Of a DNA stretch of 64,000 nt, positions 1 through 11,029 are shown in pieces. Below the pieces are notes generated by a model that had not been told where the DNA came from, did no database searches, and saw only the letters and a program-made list of their open reading frames with translations. The translations under genes were made by a program, and so were the position numbers. The number at the start of each line of letters is the position of its first letter. Position 1 is the stretch's first letter. The stretch spans positions 16,716,037 to 16,780,036 of the forward strand of contig BSYO01000004.1 of NCBI GenBank assembly GCA_033239525.1, read 5' to 3'. This stretch comes from Nepenthes gracilis (Eukaryota; Streptophyta; Magnoliopsida; Caryophyllales; Nepenthaceae).

Positions 1-657
1 GCTTTGTGGTTAGGGAGAGTGTCAGTATCTTTTCCCGTTTTCGTTCTTGTTTATACCTGCGAGAATTGTTTATGATTATACTTGTTGAGCTGTTAGCTCA
101 CTCTTGCTGCTGTTGTTTTTCCTTTCAGATGAGAACACTTAGCCGGCGCCGAATTGGTTAGAGCAAGGAGAGGCTTGCTTGATGAGATTGGCTGGACGGC
201 GAGCGTAGTAAGGAATTGGACATAGAGATGGATCGGTTTGTAAACAGCCACTCGGGGTTGAGCGGGGCTCGTTATAGTTATTGTTTTATGATTTTGTTAT
301 GTTTCCGTATTTATAATGATTTAGTATGCTTCCATGTCTGTATTGATGTTTAGAGTTTTGTTTCATTTAGATGGCATCTCTCTAGATCCAGTATAGTAGC
401 TAGGAGTACTGTATTGGAGCCATGATGATATGGCAGATTGTGATCCTGTGTGGCGTATTGTAGGCTTTGTGTGTAAGCCTTTTGATAGATGTGTGCTTGT
501 CTAGGATGATATTTAACAGGTTGTATTTCAATTTTTGTTCGGTTGCAGAGGAAACTCTACCGGATTTTCTGTAGAGTCCATAGGTTAATTATGGGCTTTA
601 GTGGGTGTGTAGCCATTGGCGGAGGTTATTCGATGTAGAATAATCCGGTCCGTCACA
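1..657 (+). repeat. 5' LTR of element 1 (3' part)
   Basis: This matches 7593-8247 of the same element almost base for base, with scattered substitutions, and ends in CGTCACA just before the primer-binding site. An AGCTCACT stretch, a pyrimidine run and CAG followed by ATGAG (CAG at 126-128) form a splice-acceptor-like block also seen in the other long LTRs of the window. The LTR start lies left of the window. Confidence 0.85.
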
Positions 658-658
658 G

Positions 659-670
659 TTGGTATCAGAG
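659..670 (+). other. Primer-binding site of element 1
   Basis: TTGGTATCAGAG starts two bases after the LTR end. This is the usual plant retrotransposon site complementary to the 3' end of initiator methionine tRNA. The following bases, GAGATGCCTTAGG and then GCAGAAGCTTAGG, recur after the primer sites of elements 2, 4 and 5. Confidence 0.85.
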
Positions 671-3600
671 AAAAAGAGAGATGCCTTAGGTTTGATCTGA
701 ATCGTATGCAGAAGCTTAGGTTTGATTAAGATTGACCGATTAAGTGAATAAAGGCGTGTGAGGACTGTGTTAGTCTGGGTAGTTTTGGTTACCCCGATCC
801 AAGAATTTAGACTAGCGCTATGTTAGAAGCAGTAGCTTAGTTTGGATGGCTAGCCTATACGTCCTAGCTTGTGTTCTAGGAGTGGCTTGATCCGAATTGC
901 TTCGGTTTCAAGGAAATATTAGTAAGGACCCCTGGGTGGAGACTACTAATATTTGTGGTTGGTTGTAGGGGAGAGAGAAAGATGGTGTGTCAAGACACCT
1001 TAATGTTGGAATTTGATCGGTATTGATTGGGTCCTTGAACTGATCAGTGTTGATTCAAGGCCTAGGTTAATTAATCTCAGTTTGAGGTTTAGGATTGATC
1101 GGTTCTTGGTTGAAGTCCTTGGATTAGTATTTTTCTTCGAAGGGTTGCCAGGTCATCCTAGAGAGCCTGATGAATTGGGTGGAGTTAAGTTCGAGCATAT
1201 GAAGCTCTAGGTTGGAAATTCATGAAGTGTCTGGACTTCTTGATAGTCTAGATCCTTTTGAGATTAAGATGTGGATTTTGAGGTTTAAGATATCATTGCG
1301 GTGACCCCATGTCTGATAGAAGACATGGCGTGCTGCCCCGTGGTGGGTAGGAAGAGAGTTGACCTCGGGTGGTTGACATGAGAAAGATCTTGGGTCTCGG
1401 GGTCTCGAGGATTAGGAAATATGGTCCCATGTGTTTTGGAAGTTTCTTGAATTGATTTTGTGTCGATGAGGCCCTTGGGAGCGTGTCTCAATAGTGGATA
1501 GTCTGATCGCGAGATCTAAGGATGCCTTTAGTCATGGACAGGCAGTGAGAAGGGTCAGTGTTTATATCAGGATCCTATGGTATGAACTCAAGTGTTAATG
1601 TCACCTGTCGTGGCAGGAGGAAAGATTCTTGGGTTTAGTATTGTGACCTGATGTTGTTTTCAGGATTTCGAACCCATGTCGGGATTGTGGTTGAAATTGT
1701 GTAACTTGGAGGATCTAGTCTTGGCAGTGATATCAATGATGACCTATCATTCGGAAAGGCGAAAGGAAATATGGCAGTGGCTGTTCACGGATGAATCTTG
1801 GACGAATGCTTCTCCGAAGAGATTTTGAAACTAGGATCTAAGTTATAGATAGTACGGTTGTTGGATTGAGGATAATTTGTATCCTCTGACCTTGAATCGA
1901 AGAAATCCAATGCCATAGGATCTAAATTGATACAGTCGATGTTGAGGTTGTGATATTTTTGGAGCCCGTGAATATGATTGGTCCGGTCGATCTGAATTGT
2001 ATGGGTAAGTATATTGTACGTAGTAATCAAATTGTGCAATTTGGGTATGAACTTGGGATAGTGAAGTCTTAAGTCTAATCTGATCTTATGCAGGGTTGTG
2101 GGAGTATCGGCTTTGGTACCGTGGTGGAATATTTCAGAACCTTCGAGGTAAATAGATGGACCAATAAGGTGGTTCACGAATTTCAAAATGGCTAGGAGAT
2201 TAATGATTGGATGATCAGATCTTGGGGATGGATAGACATAGTTCATGGGCCGTCGTGAAGGCTTGATGAATTCTAAGATCGATCTGGGTCCGTAACGGGA
2301 CATTTGTGGATCAATAGGAGTTGTAGCCCCGACGGTATCCAGGTCAAGGATACGGTCACTGTAAAGTCCAGAAAACGCCGTTTGGGTTTTGTAGGGTCGT
2401 TGGCGTTTCATGAAGTTTTATGGGATGATCTTTCGACCATGTCTGGGTCGATGTTGAGGTTGCTTCATGTGATAATCAAGGAATTCAAAGATATCGATGG
2501 TGTGTGCAATTGCTTAAGAATTGAGTCATGATTTGTGGATAGCTGATAATTCGCATGTCCCATTGTGAAATGAACGCGAATTTAGTTGAGAAAATGCCTT
2601 CCTAAGCTTGTGGCTTTGTGATTGCATGATTTTGAGGACTTAGGATTTTAAGCGTGGCTAGTTGAGGAGGCCGATTTGTGTTGTGGAAGTGTGCAGTCAT
2701 CTTGGATCTAATCGGATAGGGTGATTGATGTTCGTGACATTTGGGTTGACCCCTAATGGGTCCGATGAGTTCTCGTGGAATGTAATACCCTTGAGATAAG
2801 TGGGGGAGAAGTTCAGGATTAGTGTTACCCCCACGTGTATGTCGGAATTGGCCGTTGAGGTCTTCTTTCAAACTCTCGGGGTTGTTGTTCTCAAGAATCT
2901 TAAGAGTCAGTATAATTGTGTCGCCGAGGAAGATGGTCTTATGATATTGCAAGTGGTTAGATTTGTTTAAGGGTTGAGAAAGTAAACCTCGGTGTTTTCC
3001 TTGGGAAGGCAGGCATCAATGTTGGAAATTGATCTGCGAGTCTTAGGCCTTGTATGTCTTTGAAGCTTCATTGTGGATGTGAAAGATAAATTGCTAGTAA
3101 GTCCAAATAACTGGGTGTTAGAATGTCGTGTTCTTGTTTGGTCAGTTGGCTCGTTGATATGCCAACGGGATCTTGAGGTTACAAGGCAATTGGAATTTTG
3201 AGATCTGGGTAAGGATTGAAAGTCTTGTCAACTCCTTGGGTGATCGTCATGATTAGAGTTTTGATTGTGGCGTAATTTAATGATTTGGGGATTAATCAGA
3301 GTAGCGCAGCGGAAGCGTTGTGGGCCCGTGCCCAGAGATTTCTAGATACGGTTGAGATTCCAGTGACCGATTTCTTTCGAGGCTTGGAATGAATTGAAGT
3401 GAAAGTTCATTGGTCCGTTTGAAGTATCGGATTGAATTGGAAGAATGTCCGGCATGATTGTAGGTCGCTTTTGGAATATCTAGGAATCGTTATAAGGTCT
3501 TCCTAGTACCGATGGTTGGGAGAATCGGTAAGTGTCTGAGTTGAATCGTTCTGTGAGGCTAAGGATTTGTTTTGTGTTGATGATTAGAACGACTCAATGC

Positions 3601-3712
3601 TTGGGATTTCTAAAGTAGGCATCGTCCGGGGAAAAAGGATTTCAGTATTTGAGGAGTCCACCTCAAATTTGGGAATTCGAGGCTCATTAAATTTCGAGGA
3701 CGAAATTTTAAT
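671..3712 (+). other. Non-coding interior of element 1
   Basis: About 3 kb without a recognisable protein. The longest open frame (208 codons, minus strand, 1785-2411) has no known motif and is not shared with element 2. The DNA itself is conserved with the interior of element 2: the blocks at 900-1100 and 2690-3060 align with the reverse complement of about 9300-9530 and 8250-8720. Conserved non-coding DNA fits cis-acting functions such as packaging, reverse transcription or a leader. Confidence 0.7.
2798..2810 (+). other. Central polypurine-tract-like site
   Basis: AAGTGGGGGAGAA is identical to the start of this element's own 3' polypurine tract (3713-3725) but lies about 0.9 kb upstream in mid-interior, and no LTR start follows it. 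The same 12-mer occurs in the matching position of element 2 (8521-8532, minus strand). It is a candidate second site for starting plus-strand DNA synthesis. Confidence 0.5.
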
Positions 3713-3726
3713 AAGTGGGGGAGAAT
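3713..3726 (+). other. 3' polypurine tract of element 1
   Basis: AAGTGGGGGAGAAT lies directly before the TGTGAGG start of the 3' LTR, where plus-strand DNA synthesis is primed. Confidence 0.85.
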
Positions 3727-3893
3727 TGTGAGGTTTCAAATTTAAGAACTTGATAATAATGAGGTGATTAGTATGCTAATGATCAATACTAATCCTATGG
3801 AAAGATCAAGGTTTGGTGTCGGAAGAAAAATAGGAAAAATTATTCGGGTCCAGGCTACTGAAGCCCTACCAACAGGCTTCCATCCGAGAGCCA

Positions 3894-3903
3894 GGTATAA
3901 AGG
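3894..3903 (+). promoter_or_regulatory. TATA-like box in LTR1
   Basis: GGTATAAAGG lies about 170 bp into the LTR, a plausible U3 position. It rests on motif and position only. Confidence 0.4.
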
Positions 3904-4149
3904 TAAAAGCACGTGTTGAGGCAAGTGTTCTCATACTCACTTCTCGTTCGATGTTTTATCTATTTTCATTGGGTATTTTGTGTCAATACCCACCGTGGAT
4001 GTTAGAATCTTGAAACCAATGAGTATGGGCTAAGGAAAATGTAGTCGTTTGTCCGAATTGTGTCTGATTCGTCCGGGTGGGTTTCACTGAAACCCTAACC
4101 CACAAAAAATTTGGAATTTCCCGTTTTCTACCCGTGTATCATGAAATTG

Positions 4150-4690
4150 ATCTCAAAATGTGAATCCCCACGTCCCAATGATGCATATATATCGGCCGCG
4201 GGTTCGATTTCGCACATTTCGACCCGTTCGCGGCGTCCGAGCCCTCTAAAAGGGCGCTGTTACTGTTCACCCGAGACCGGAGGTGATAATTACGCGTTCT
4301 CACCTTTGTAAAATGATGGATTGACCCTAGAATGTGAATCCCCATGTTCTAATTGTGTGTATATATCGACCGGATGCAAAATCTCACAAGATTTGACCCG
4401 TTCGTGGCATCCGAGAGCGTTAATAGTTCCCCGTTGTGGATAATCCTGAAATGAATGGGAAGTTGCATACTTCCACCCTCGTGTTAAGTTAAATCGAACC
4501 CAAATGTGAAATCTCATGTATTAAGTGTGTGTACGAATCCGCGGACATCCAATTTCCAAGTATCGAACCGTGTGCGGCGTTCGGGTGTTCAAAAGGAAAT
4601 CTGTTATCGTTCCTCACAAATGAAATGAGAAATATAAGTGTTATGCTTCCATAATTGTTATTGATATAACGTTTAAATGTTTAAATGCAA
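4150..4690 (+). repeat. Three diverged tandem units of about 175 bp inside LTR1
   Basis: AATGTGAATCCCC-type phrases at about 4158, 4333 and 4503 are each followed by a TGTATATATC/GTACGAATC phrase, a GACCCGTTCG-GGC-TCCGAG phrase and a GTTA-TGTTC-like phrase in the same order. The copies differ at many positions, so the duplication is old. Confidence 0.6.
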
Positions 4691-5080
4691 ATGTAAGCTC
4701 CGAAACGTGTATCCATTTGTTGGAGGCAAGGGATGAGTCCCGGAGGTTCCAAAGTGATATGTGATCATCGGAGGTAAGAATCTAATCTCTCTCGTGAACT
4801 TGGATGACTTGTTGTGGATTAAGGGAATTGAGTCCCACGGATTGTGATTAAGGAAAATGAGTCCCATTGGATATTGTGAACCGTGACGTGAATGGAAGGG
4901 AATCCACATTGAGCTTGTGATGATGTAATCTCCTGGATGGAGATGTGTTTGATGATGTAATCTCCCGGTTGGAGATGATTGTGATGGGAATGAGATTTTC
5001 CCGAGATGTGATTGTGTGTGGCAAATGTGGGTTTCCCTCTCCAAGTGTTGAACCTAATCCTGAAACTAGGACCCGAAGTC

Positions 5081-7052
5081 CTTTTTTTTTTTGGTAAGTA
5101 AGTGTGTATTTTGGATTAAAGGGAGAAAAAAATTACAAAAACTATGTTATAACTCCAAGTTTTTTGACTTGGAGTTAGAACATAAGACGCTAGGGCATAC
5201 CCCGAGCAACTAGTACATCAGAGAATACCTCAAAAAAACCTCTAAGAGGAACGATCTAACAGAAAACAAAAAAAGAACACTGTCATTATACATAAGCAGA
5301 AGCAAAATCAGTTACTCCCGAGACGACTGGATCAACAACATCCGATCGCTCCGCAGCAACTTACTACAGCAAAGCGAATCTGCCAACAACCTAAGGGCAC
5401 CCCAAGTATTCCACCATCAGGAAGCAAAAGGCAACTGCATCACACCCACCACAGATACTAGCATCAATTTTAGCCAGCATGGAAATACCACAACGCTGCC
5501 GCCCCAAACTTTACCCCAAGCCAGCAGGTTGCAATATTTCCAGAACCAAAACACATGGCATCTACAAATGCACATTCCAAACTTTACAACCATCAGAGAT
5601 GGCAGCCTCAGCAGGACAGAACGTCCATCTTCAGGGTCTTCTGTTTAACCACAGCAATGAAGGTTGATATTGCCAGCAACCAGCAATTCTGCAACCTCAC
5701 AGGCAGCATATCCACCAACCTCAGGAGCAGTAACATTCTAGCATCAGCAGGGACCAAAGCAGCATCACGGTCCTCCAGAGAGTACACCTCAGCTTCAGCA
5801 GAATACAAGGCAAAAAACCTACATTCCAATGAGCCTACAGCCACATCGATATTCCTCAACCTATTGCTCAATCAACCAAACAGGCGCAGCTTCAGCAGCA
5901 AGGTGACACACGGCATCAGAAAACCCACATCAAGTTCCCATTTCAATCCTAGGAAATGGCTGGACAGGGCCATGCTACATCAGCAGCAAGAACTAGCCAA
6001 CCAAAATGCCTACCTGGCAGCAGAGCATTCCAAATCCAACAACAACCCTTCATCAGAACTAGCATTGCAGAACGAGCATTGCAGAGAACCGCACACTCAA
6101 TACTCGCCAAAGAAATTCATCGAACAAGCATTGCGTAATCGAGACAAAGAAGGGACTAACCCTTAACGCAGCAGCCCACATCAGATGTAGACTCGACATC
6201 GCACCACATAATGGCAACGAACAGACAGGGCACCATCGCAACAAGAAGGAAATCTAGCAACCAAATAGGTCCTCAGCCAGCTCTTTAGCCCTCAGCCGAA
6301 GAGTCTCGATCTAGATACGCACGGGCTTCCCCCAACCCAACCAACAGGTGGGAACACACAGCCAGAGGACAATCAGAGCAATGCCACAGGAGATTCGACT
6401 GCATCAATTCCATCGAGCAGCACGAGTGCCAACAAAGACTTCAGACAGCAGCTCCCGAACCAGAAACTGCAGTCCCAGATTTTCCAAAAAGGACTTCATC
6501 TGCAGCTCACCAGGAGGTCAAAGCTGTCCAAAACCAGCCAACGACCAAAGCCGAAGCTTTCGCAAGGAAATCTGAGACCGGGACTCTCAGCCACCGCATT
6601 CAGCGCATGGAAGCCCAGCCCGAGTCGGAGGTGAGAGACCCGAATTGAATCGGAGGCAAGAGACCCAATGACGACACTCTGATAGCGAAAAGGAAACATC
6701 CCTAGCGGACAATGGTGGGAGTAACGGACCGAGCTCGTAGCCTCAGACGAAGCCACAGAGGACGCCGATGAAGCCAGATCTGAGGTCCGGAGAGGGAGAG
6801 AGCCGGAGACGGAAGACGGGAGCCAACCGAGCGGAGCAACCAGGAGACCAGCCGAGGCCGGCTCTGGCGCCGCCCGGCCAGAGGAGGAGCGCCTCTGCAA
6901 ACGATCAAATTTCAAAAAGAAATTTGAAGAGTAGAGAGAAGCGAGAGCTTCTCTCTCTATAATTTTTTTTTTGGTAAGTAAGTGATTTGGATTAATGGGA
7001 GAAAAATTTTACAAGAAAAGATTTATTTCCAAGTGTTTTATCGACTTGGGAT
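5081..7052 (-). mobile_element. LINE K: non-autonomous LINE-type retroposon with an extra upstream LINE tail
   Basis: Read on the minus strand, a 90-base LINE 3' tail with its own poly-A (7052-6963) is followed by a CT-rich 5' hairpin (TAGAGAGAGAAGC and GCTTCTCTCTA near 6955). A GC-rich leader and a TG-rich body without a real ORF come next, then GCTCGGGG-ATGCCCTAGC, the 3' hairpin (5146-5160 pairing with 5167-5181), ACTTACTTACC and poly-A at 5082. Target copies ACCCGAAGTC (5071-5080) and ACCCGGAGTC (7053-7062) flank the whole unit, so both parts probably arrived together, or the main copy entered the poly-A of a slightly older tail. Open frames here (for example 203 codons at 5555-6166) show no domain. 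Confidence 0.8.
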
Positions 7053-8520
7053 ACCCGGAGTCGTATGGGTAGTATTCTTTAGTAGACCATGTCCATCGCG
7101 GTGTGAACCCGAGGAATACTTGGCCACATATTCCGGCCGCTCATGGGAGTGGGTGATATATGTGGTATGCTTTAGGAAACTACTGTGGAAGAACGAGGAT
7201 TGTCCTGGTCCCCGGGGGTGTGGGGCGTGTCGATGACGCTACAAATTGAGATGTAGTCGTCTTAGTGATTGTTGCATGGATGCAACTGAGGGTTGTGTGC
7301 TACCGACCTAAAATAGTAGCCGTGGCTTTAGAATGTGTAGCGAACACATTCCTGTCCTCGTTCTCTCGCATCGTTGGTTAGTACGGTCTACTAGCCGGGG
7401 TCCGCAAAGATTATGTAATAACGAAAATGAGAAATGTCCAATCAATGTAATCATAAGGACCGTGTGAATCCAGTGATTCAAGATATGACCGTGAGAACCG
7501 TGAGAATCAGGTGATTCCGAACAATGACAACCAATGTAACCGTGAGAACCGTGAGAATCAAGATATTCCAGATGTTCCTGTTCCCTCTCCTGCTTTGTGG
7601 TTAGGGAGAGTTCCAGTATCTTTTTCCGTTTCTATTCTTGTTTATACCTGTGAGAATTGTTTATGATTATACTTGCTGAGTTGTTAGCTCATTCTTGCTG
7701 TTGTTATTTTTCCTTTCAGATTAGAACACTTAGCCGGCGCCGAATTGGTTAGAGCAAGAGAGGCTTGCTTGATGAGATTGGATGGATGGCGAGCGCAGTA
7801 AGGAATTGGACATAGAGTTGGATCGGATTGTAAACAGCCAATCGGGGTTGAGCGTGGCTCGTTATAGTTATTGTTTTATGGTTTTGTTATGTTTTCGCAT
7901 TTATAATGATTTAGTATACTTCCGCGTCTGTATTGATGTTTAGAGTTTTGTTTCATTTAGATGGCATCTTTCTAGATTCAGTATAGTAGCTAGGAGTACT
8001 GTATTGGAGCCATGATGATATAGCAGATTGTGATCTTGTGTGGCGTGTTGTAGGCTTTGTGTGTAAGCGTTTTGATAGATATGTGCTTGTCCAGGATGAT
8101 ATTTAACAGGTTGTATTTCTATTTTCGTTCGGTTGCAGAGGAAACTCTGCCGAATTTTCTGTAGAGTCCATAGGTTAATTATGGGCTTTAGTGGGTGTGT
8201 AGCCATTGACGGAGGTTATTCGATGGAGAATAATCCGGTCCGTCACAAAACGTCAAAGACATGCAAGTCCAAGGACTCGCAGCATCGATTGCCAATATTG
8301 ATGCCTCCTTTCCCAAAAGAACACCGAGGTCCACTTTCTCAACCTTTAAACACGTCTGTCTATATACAATATCATATGATCACCCTTCTTAATGGTACAA
8401 CTATCTTGGCTTTTAAAACTTTAGTTAATGATTATCTTCAAAGACGAAGCCATAAGTTTCAAGGTAGAGACTTTAGTTGCTAATTCTGACTTACGTTCGG
8501 GGTGACATTAATCATGGACT

Positions 8521-8532
8521 TCTCCCCCACTT
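8521..8532 (-). other. Central polypurine-tract-like site of element 2
   Basis: AAGTGGGGGAGA on the minus strand is at the same relative place as 2798-2810 in element 1 and has similar flanks on both sides. Confidence 0.45.
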
Positions 8533-9768
8533 AAATCAAAGGTATCCACCTATCACGTGGTGAGAGTAACATAACCTTATCGTTTCTCAAGGGATTCCAT
8601 CCCACGATAACTTTAGGGATCAACCCAATGACATAATCGTCATTTACCCCTATCCGATCTCCATAGATTTTGACACAACCTTAAATTATCGGTCAACAGA
8701 TAAGTCAACCTAATCTTCCTTCTATAATCATCCTCGAATAGTCACACAGTCGAAGCCCCTCAATGACCACAAAATAACTTTCAAGATGTGGCTGCATATT
8801 TTAATTAGGCTTAACTCAGATTCTTATTGAATGTTCTATTCTAAGATGTCATCAATCTCTTTAAACTCATGCCTTAGACCCCACAATTCTATTGCCAGAC
8901 ATCATCCTTTGTCAATCCAACCATTATTGAAACATATTCCGAAACTCTCATCAAAACAAAGTATTCATCCTTAAAGCCTGTATAAGCACATAAGACAATA
9001 CCTCTTAATCCTCAAGACCCATGATCTACTTTACGTCAACTAATCGAGGCCAACTTCACTTCCTATCTATCATGGGGTAACATGCCATACATGCTATCTT
9101 AAGTCTAAAAATCCACATCGTTAACCTCATTATAACCCGAGGCTACCCAAAAGTCCAAACACTTAAGCATTTTTTTCCAAAACAGTCATGAATTGTCATC
9201 CTAGGACTTGATATACCTAAAATTTACTACAGTCTTACCAACCTCGAGCCAAAGGCTCCACCCTAATCATTACACTTGCTAGGTTGATCTTGCAACCATT
9301 CTTAACGAATTACTAGCTTCAATCCACAGTCGATCGACCTTAAACTGAGATTAATTAACCTAGTCCTTAGATCAACACTGATAAATTTAAGAACCCAATT
9401 GATACAAATCAAATTCCAATATTAAGGAGTTTCTACGCACCATCTTCCTTTCGACCCCACAACCTACAACTAATATTAGTAGTTCCCGTCTAAGAGCCAC
9501 TACTATTAGTTCTAAGACATTTCGCCTTAAGCTAGCTAATTGGATTAAATTATCGCTCTTAACTTAGTACAAGCCTAAGTCATTGGGATTGGGCTAGCTT
9601 AATCACCAAACACCTCTATTTATTTATTCGATCATTCATAACCTATCCCAAACTTAATTAGTGTTAACACCTTAAGTCGGAACAGATGGCTAATCATCCT
9701 TTGATTCAACTTAACCTATCCTAAGCTTCCGCTTTTCGGTGAATCAATTCCTAAGGCATCTCAACTCT

Positions 9769-9779
9769 CTAATACCAAT
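9769..9779 (-). other. Primer-binding site of element 2
   Basis: The minus strand reads ATTGGTATTAG, a lightly mutated TTGGTATCAGAG, directly after an LTR end reading CAGTCATA. It is followed by the family block GAGATGCCTTAGG. Confidence 0.7.
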
Positions 9780-10532
9780 TATGACTGAACGGATTTTTTT
9801 TTATTCCGTCATTCATAACACAATTGAAAATCCAAACTAAACCAATTAGGTGCAACACAGGATCACAGATGCCATCTAGGACCCATATACTTTTAACCAT
9901 AATAAGTATAGCGGAAGTTATTCTAACACTTGCGGAAGCATTCATATTCACTCCAAAATATTCATTTCCGAGTACATAGCAAAAAATGTTTAACCATAGA
10001 AGTCTATCAAGTCTTTACAATAATATTTCTCCAAAATAAGCTTCCGAGGTCTTTAATAGTCATTCAGACAAGCTCTAATCACTTCAACTAGTCAGGTACA
10101 AGCTGTAAAGCTTCATCTGTAGGGGAAAAAACATAAAACAGTGAGCCGAGGCCAGCAAGGTACATGCATGTGAGTAGTAAAATGATGATGCAGAATGGTC
10201 ATGTAACTATGCATAAACAGAACGGTTAATTAGAATGTAGTCCAAGAAATAGAGAAAACATACACTGACAGTACTATACTTCAGAATCGGTAATCGGTAC
10301 AGTAAACGGTAAATAGTAACATAACATATCGGTAATCGGTATATCATATCGGTAAACAGGATTTCATATTTGATAATCGGTACTTCATGTTTGGAAATCG
10401 GTACGGTAACGTAACATATCAGTAAAACAGTAAACGGTACTTCATATCATATCGGTACAGACCCTGCCATATACCCTACTAGTTGAGGGGGCGAATAATT
10501 GAGGATAGGTTGTGTTCACTCCACACAATCTA

Positions 10533-10670
10533 AGGCCGGTAATTGTTATATGGGTATCCCATCTGGCGGGATCGGTACGGTATGCCACCCGAAGGTAGGC
10601 CGGTAACTGTTATATGGGTATCCCATCTGGTGGGATCGGTACGGTATGCCACCCGAAGGTAGGCCGATAA
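10533..10670 (-). repeat. 64-bp direct duplication in LTR2
   Basis: AGGCCGGTAA-TGTTATATGG begins at 10533 and 10597 and AGGCCGATAATGG at 10661, giving two full 64-bp units and the start of a third. The two full units differ at very few positions, so this is a recent duplication. Confidence 0.75.
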
Positions 10671-11029
10671 TGGTAATTCCCTCTATCCATAATGCCCTGA
10701 GGGCAGGGCGGACTACAAATAACTCCATGGACAGAGTTATCCTCGATTACCACCGAAAAGTCCTAAGGCATGTCGAGAACCTATCCGGACTGTAGTTAGT
10801 TCCGGGTCTTAAAATAACTGTAACAGAAACCATTTCTTTACCGAAAACCCCTTTTTGAAATCAGACTTTCATAATATATCTTCAGCTATCTTTAAGTATA
10901 CATGAAAATTTCCTCGGTACAGGTCGGTACATATTTTCGGAAACAATTATACTTGGGGCCGGTTTAGATTTTTATCAAGGAAGGGCCGGAGCTCTTTTCT
11001 CGTTACGGGAGCCGGTTTCATTTTCAGCT

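Larger units (their letters stand above)
1..8247 (+). mobile_element. Element 1: non-autonomous Ty3/gypsy-type LTR element (LARD-like)
   Basis: The last 657 bases of a 5' LTR, a primer-binding site, about 3 kb of non-coding interior, a polypurine tract and a complete 3' LTR follow in order. The opening of the window (GCTTTGTGGTTAGGGAGAG) recurs at about 7593, and both LTR copies end in CCGGTCCGTCACA (657 and 8247). No gag, protease, RT or integrase motif is found in any frame of the interior, so the element must rely on enzymes made elsewhere, as LARDs do. The phrase GGACGAAATTTTAATAAG before the polypurine tract resembles the 3' end of Del/Tekay gypsy elements. It lies inside the interior of element 2, whose related sequence resumes at 8248. 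The left end is outside the window. Confidence 0.85.
3727..8247 (+). repeat. 3' LTR of element 1, split by LINE K
   Basis: Begins TGTGAGGTTTC after the polypurine tract and ends GTCCGTCACA. Without LINE K (5081-7052 plus one target copy) it is about 2.5 kb. A TATA-like box (GGTATAAAGG) is at 3894-3903, a donor-like GAGGCAAGTG at 3918-3927, three diverged units of about 175 bp at 4150-4690, and an acceptor-like TTTCAG at 7714-7719. The donor lies only about 20 bp past the TATA box, closer than in the related LTRs, so the start site here is uncertain. Confidence 0.85.
8248..9779 (-). other. Non-coding interior of element 2
   Basis: No coding motif is found. On the minus strand it matches element 1, including the post-primer block GAGATGCCTTAGG, the ACTACTAATATT and GGAATTTGAT phrases, and AAGTGGGGGAGA at 8532-8521, a second candidate central polypurine tract. 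Confidence 0.7.

Noticed and set aside
1785..2411. 208-codon minus-strand open frame in element 1
   Set aside because: No motif is recognisable, the matching region of element 2 does not keep it open, and it lies antisense in a non-coding interior.
5555..6166. 203-codon plus-strand open frame
   Set aside because: It is antisense to LINE K. Gln/Ser/Asn-rich wording follows from the CAG/TTG-rich base composition of these bodies, and similar frames appear in J, H and F without shared sequence.
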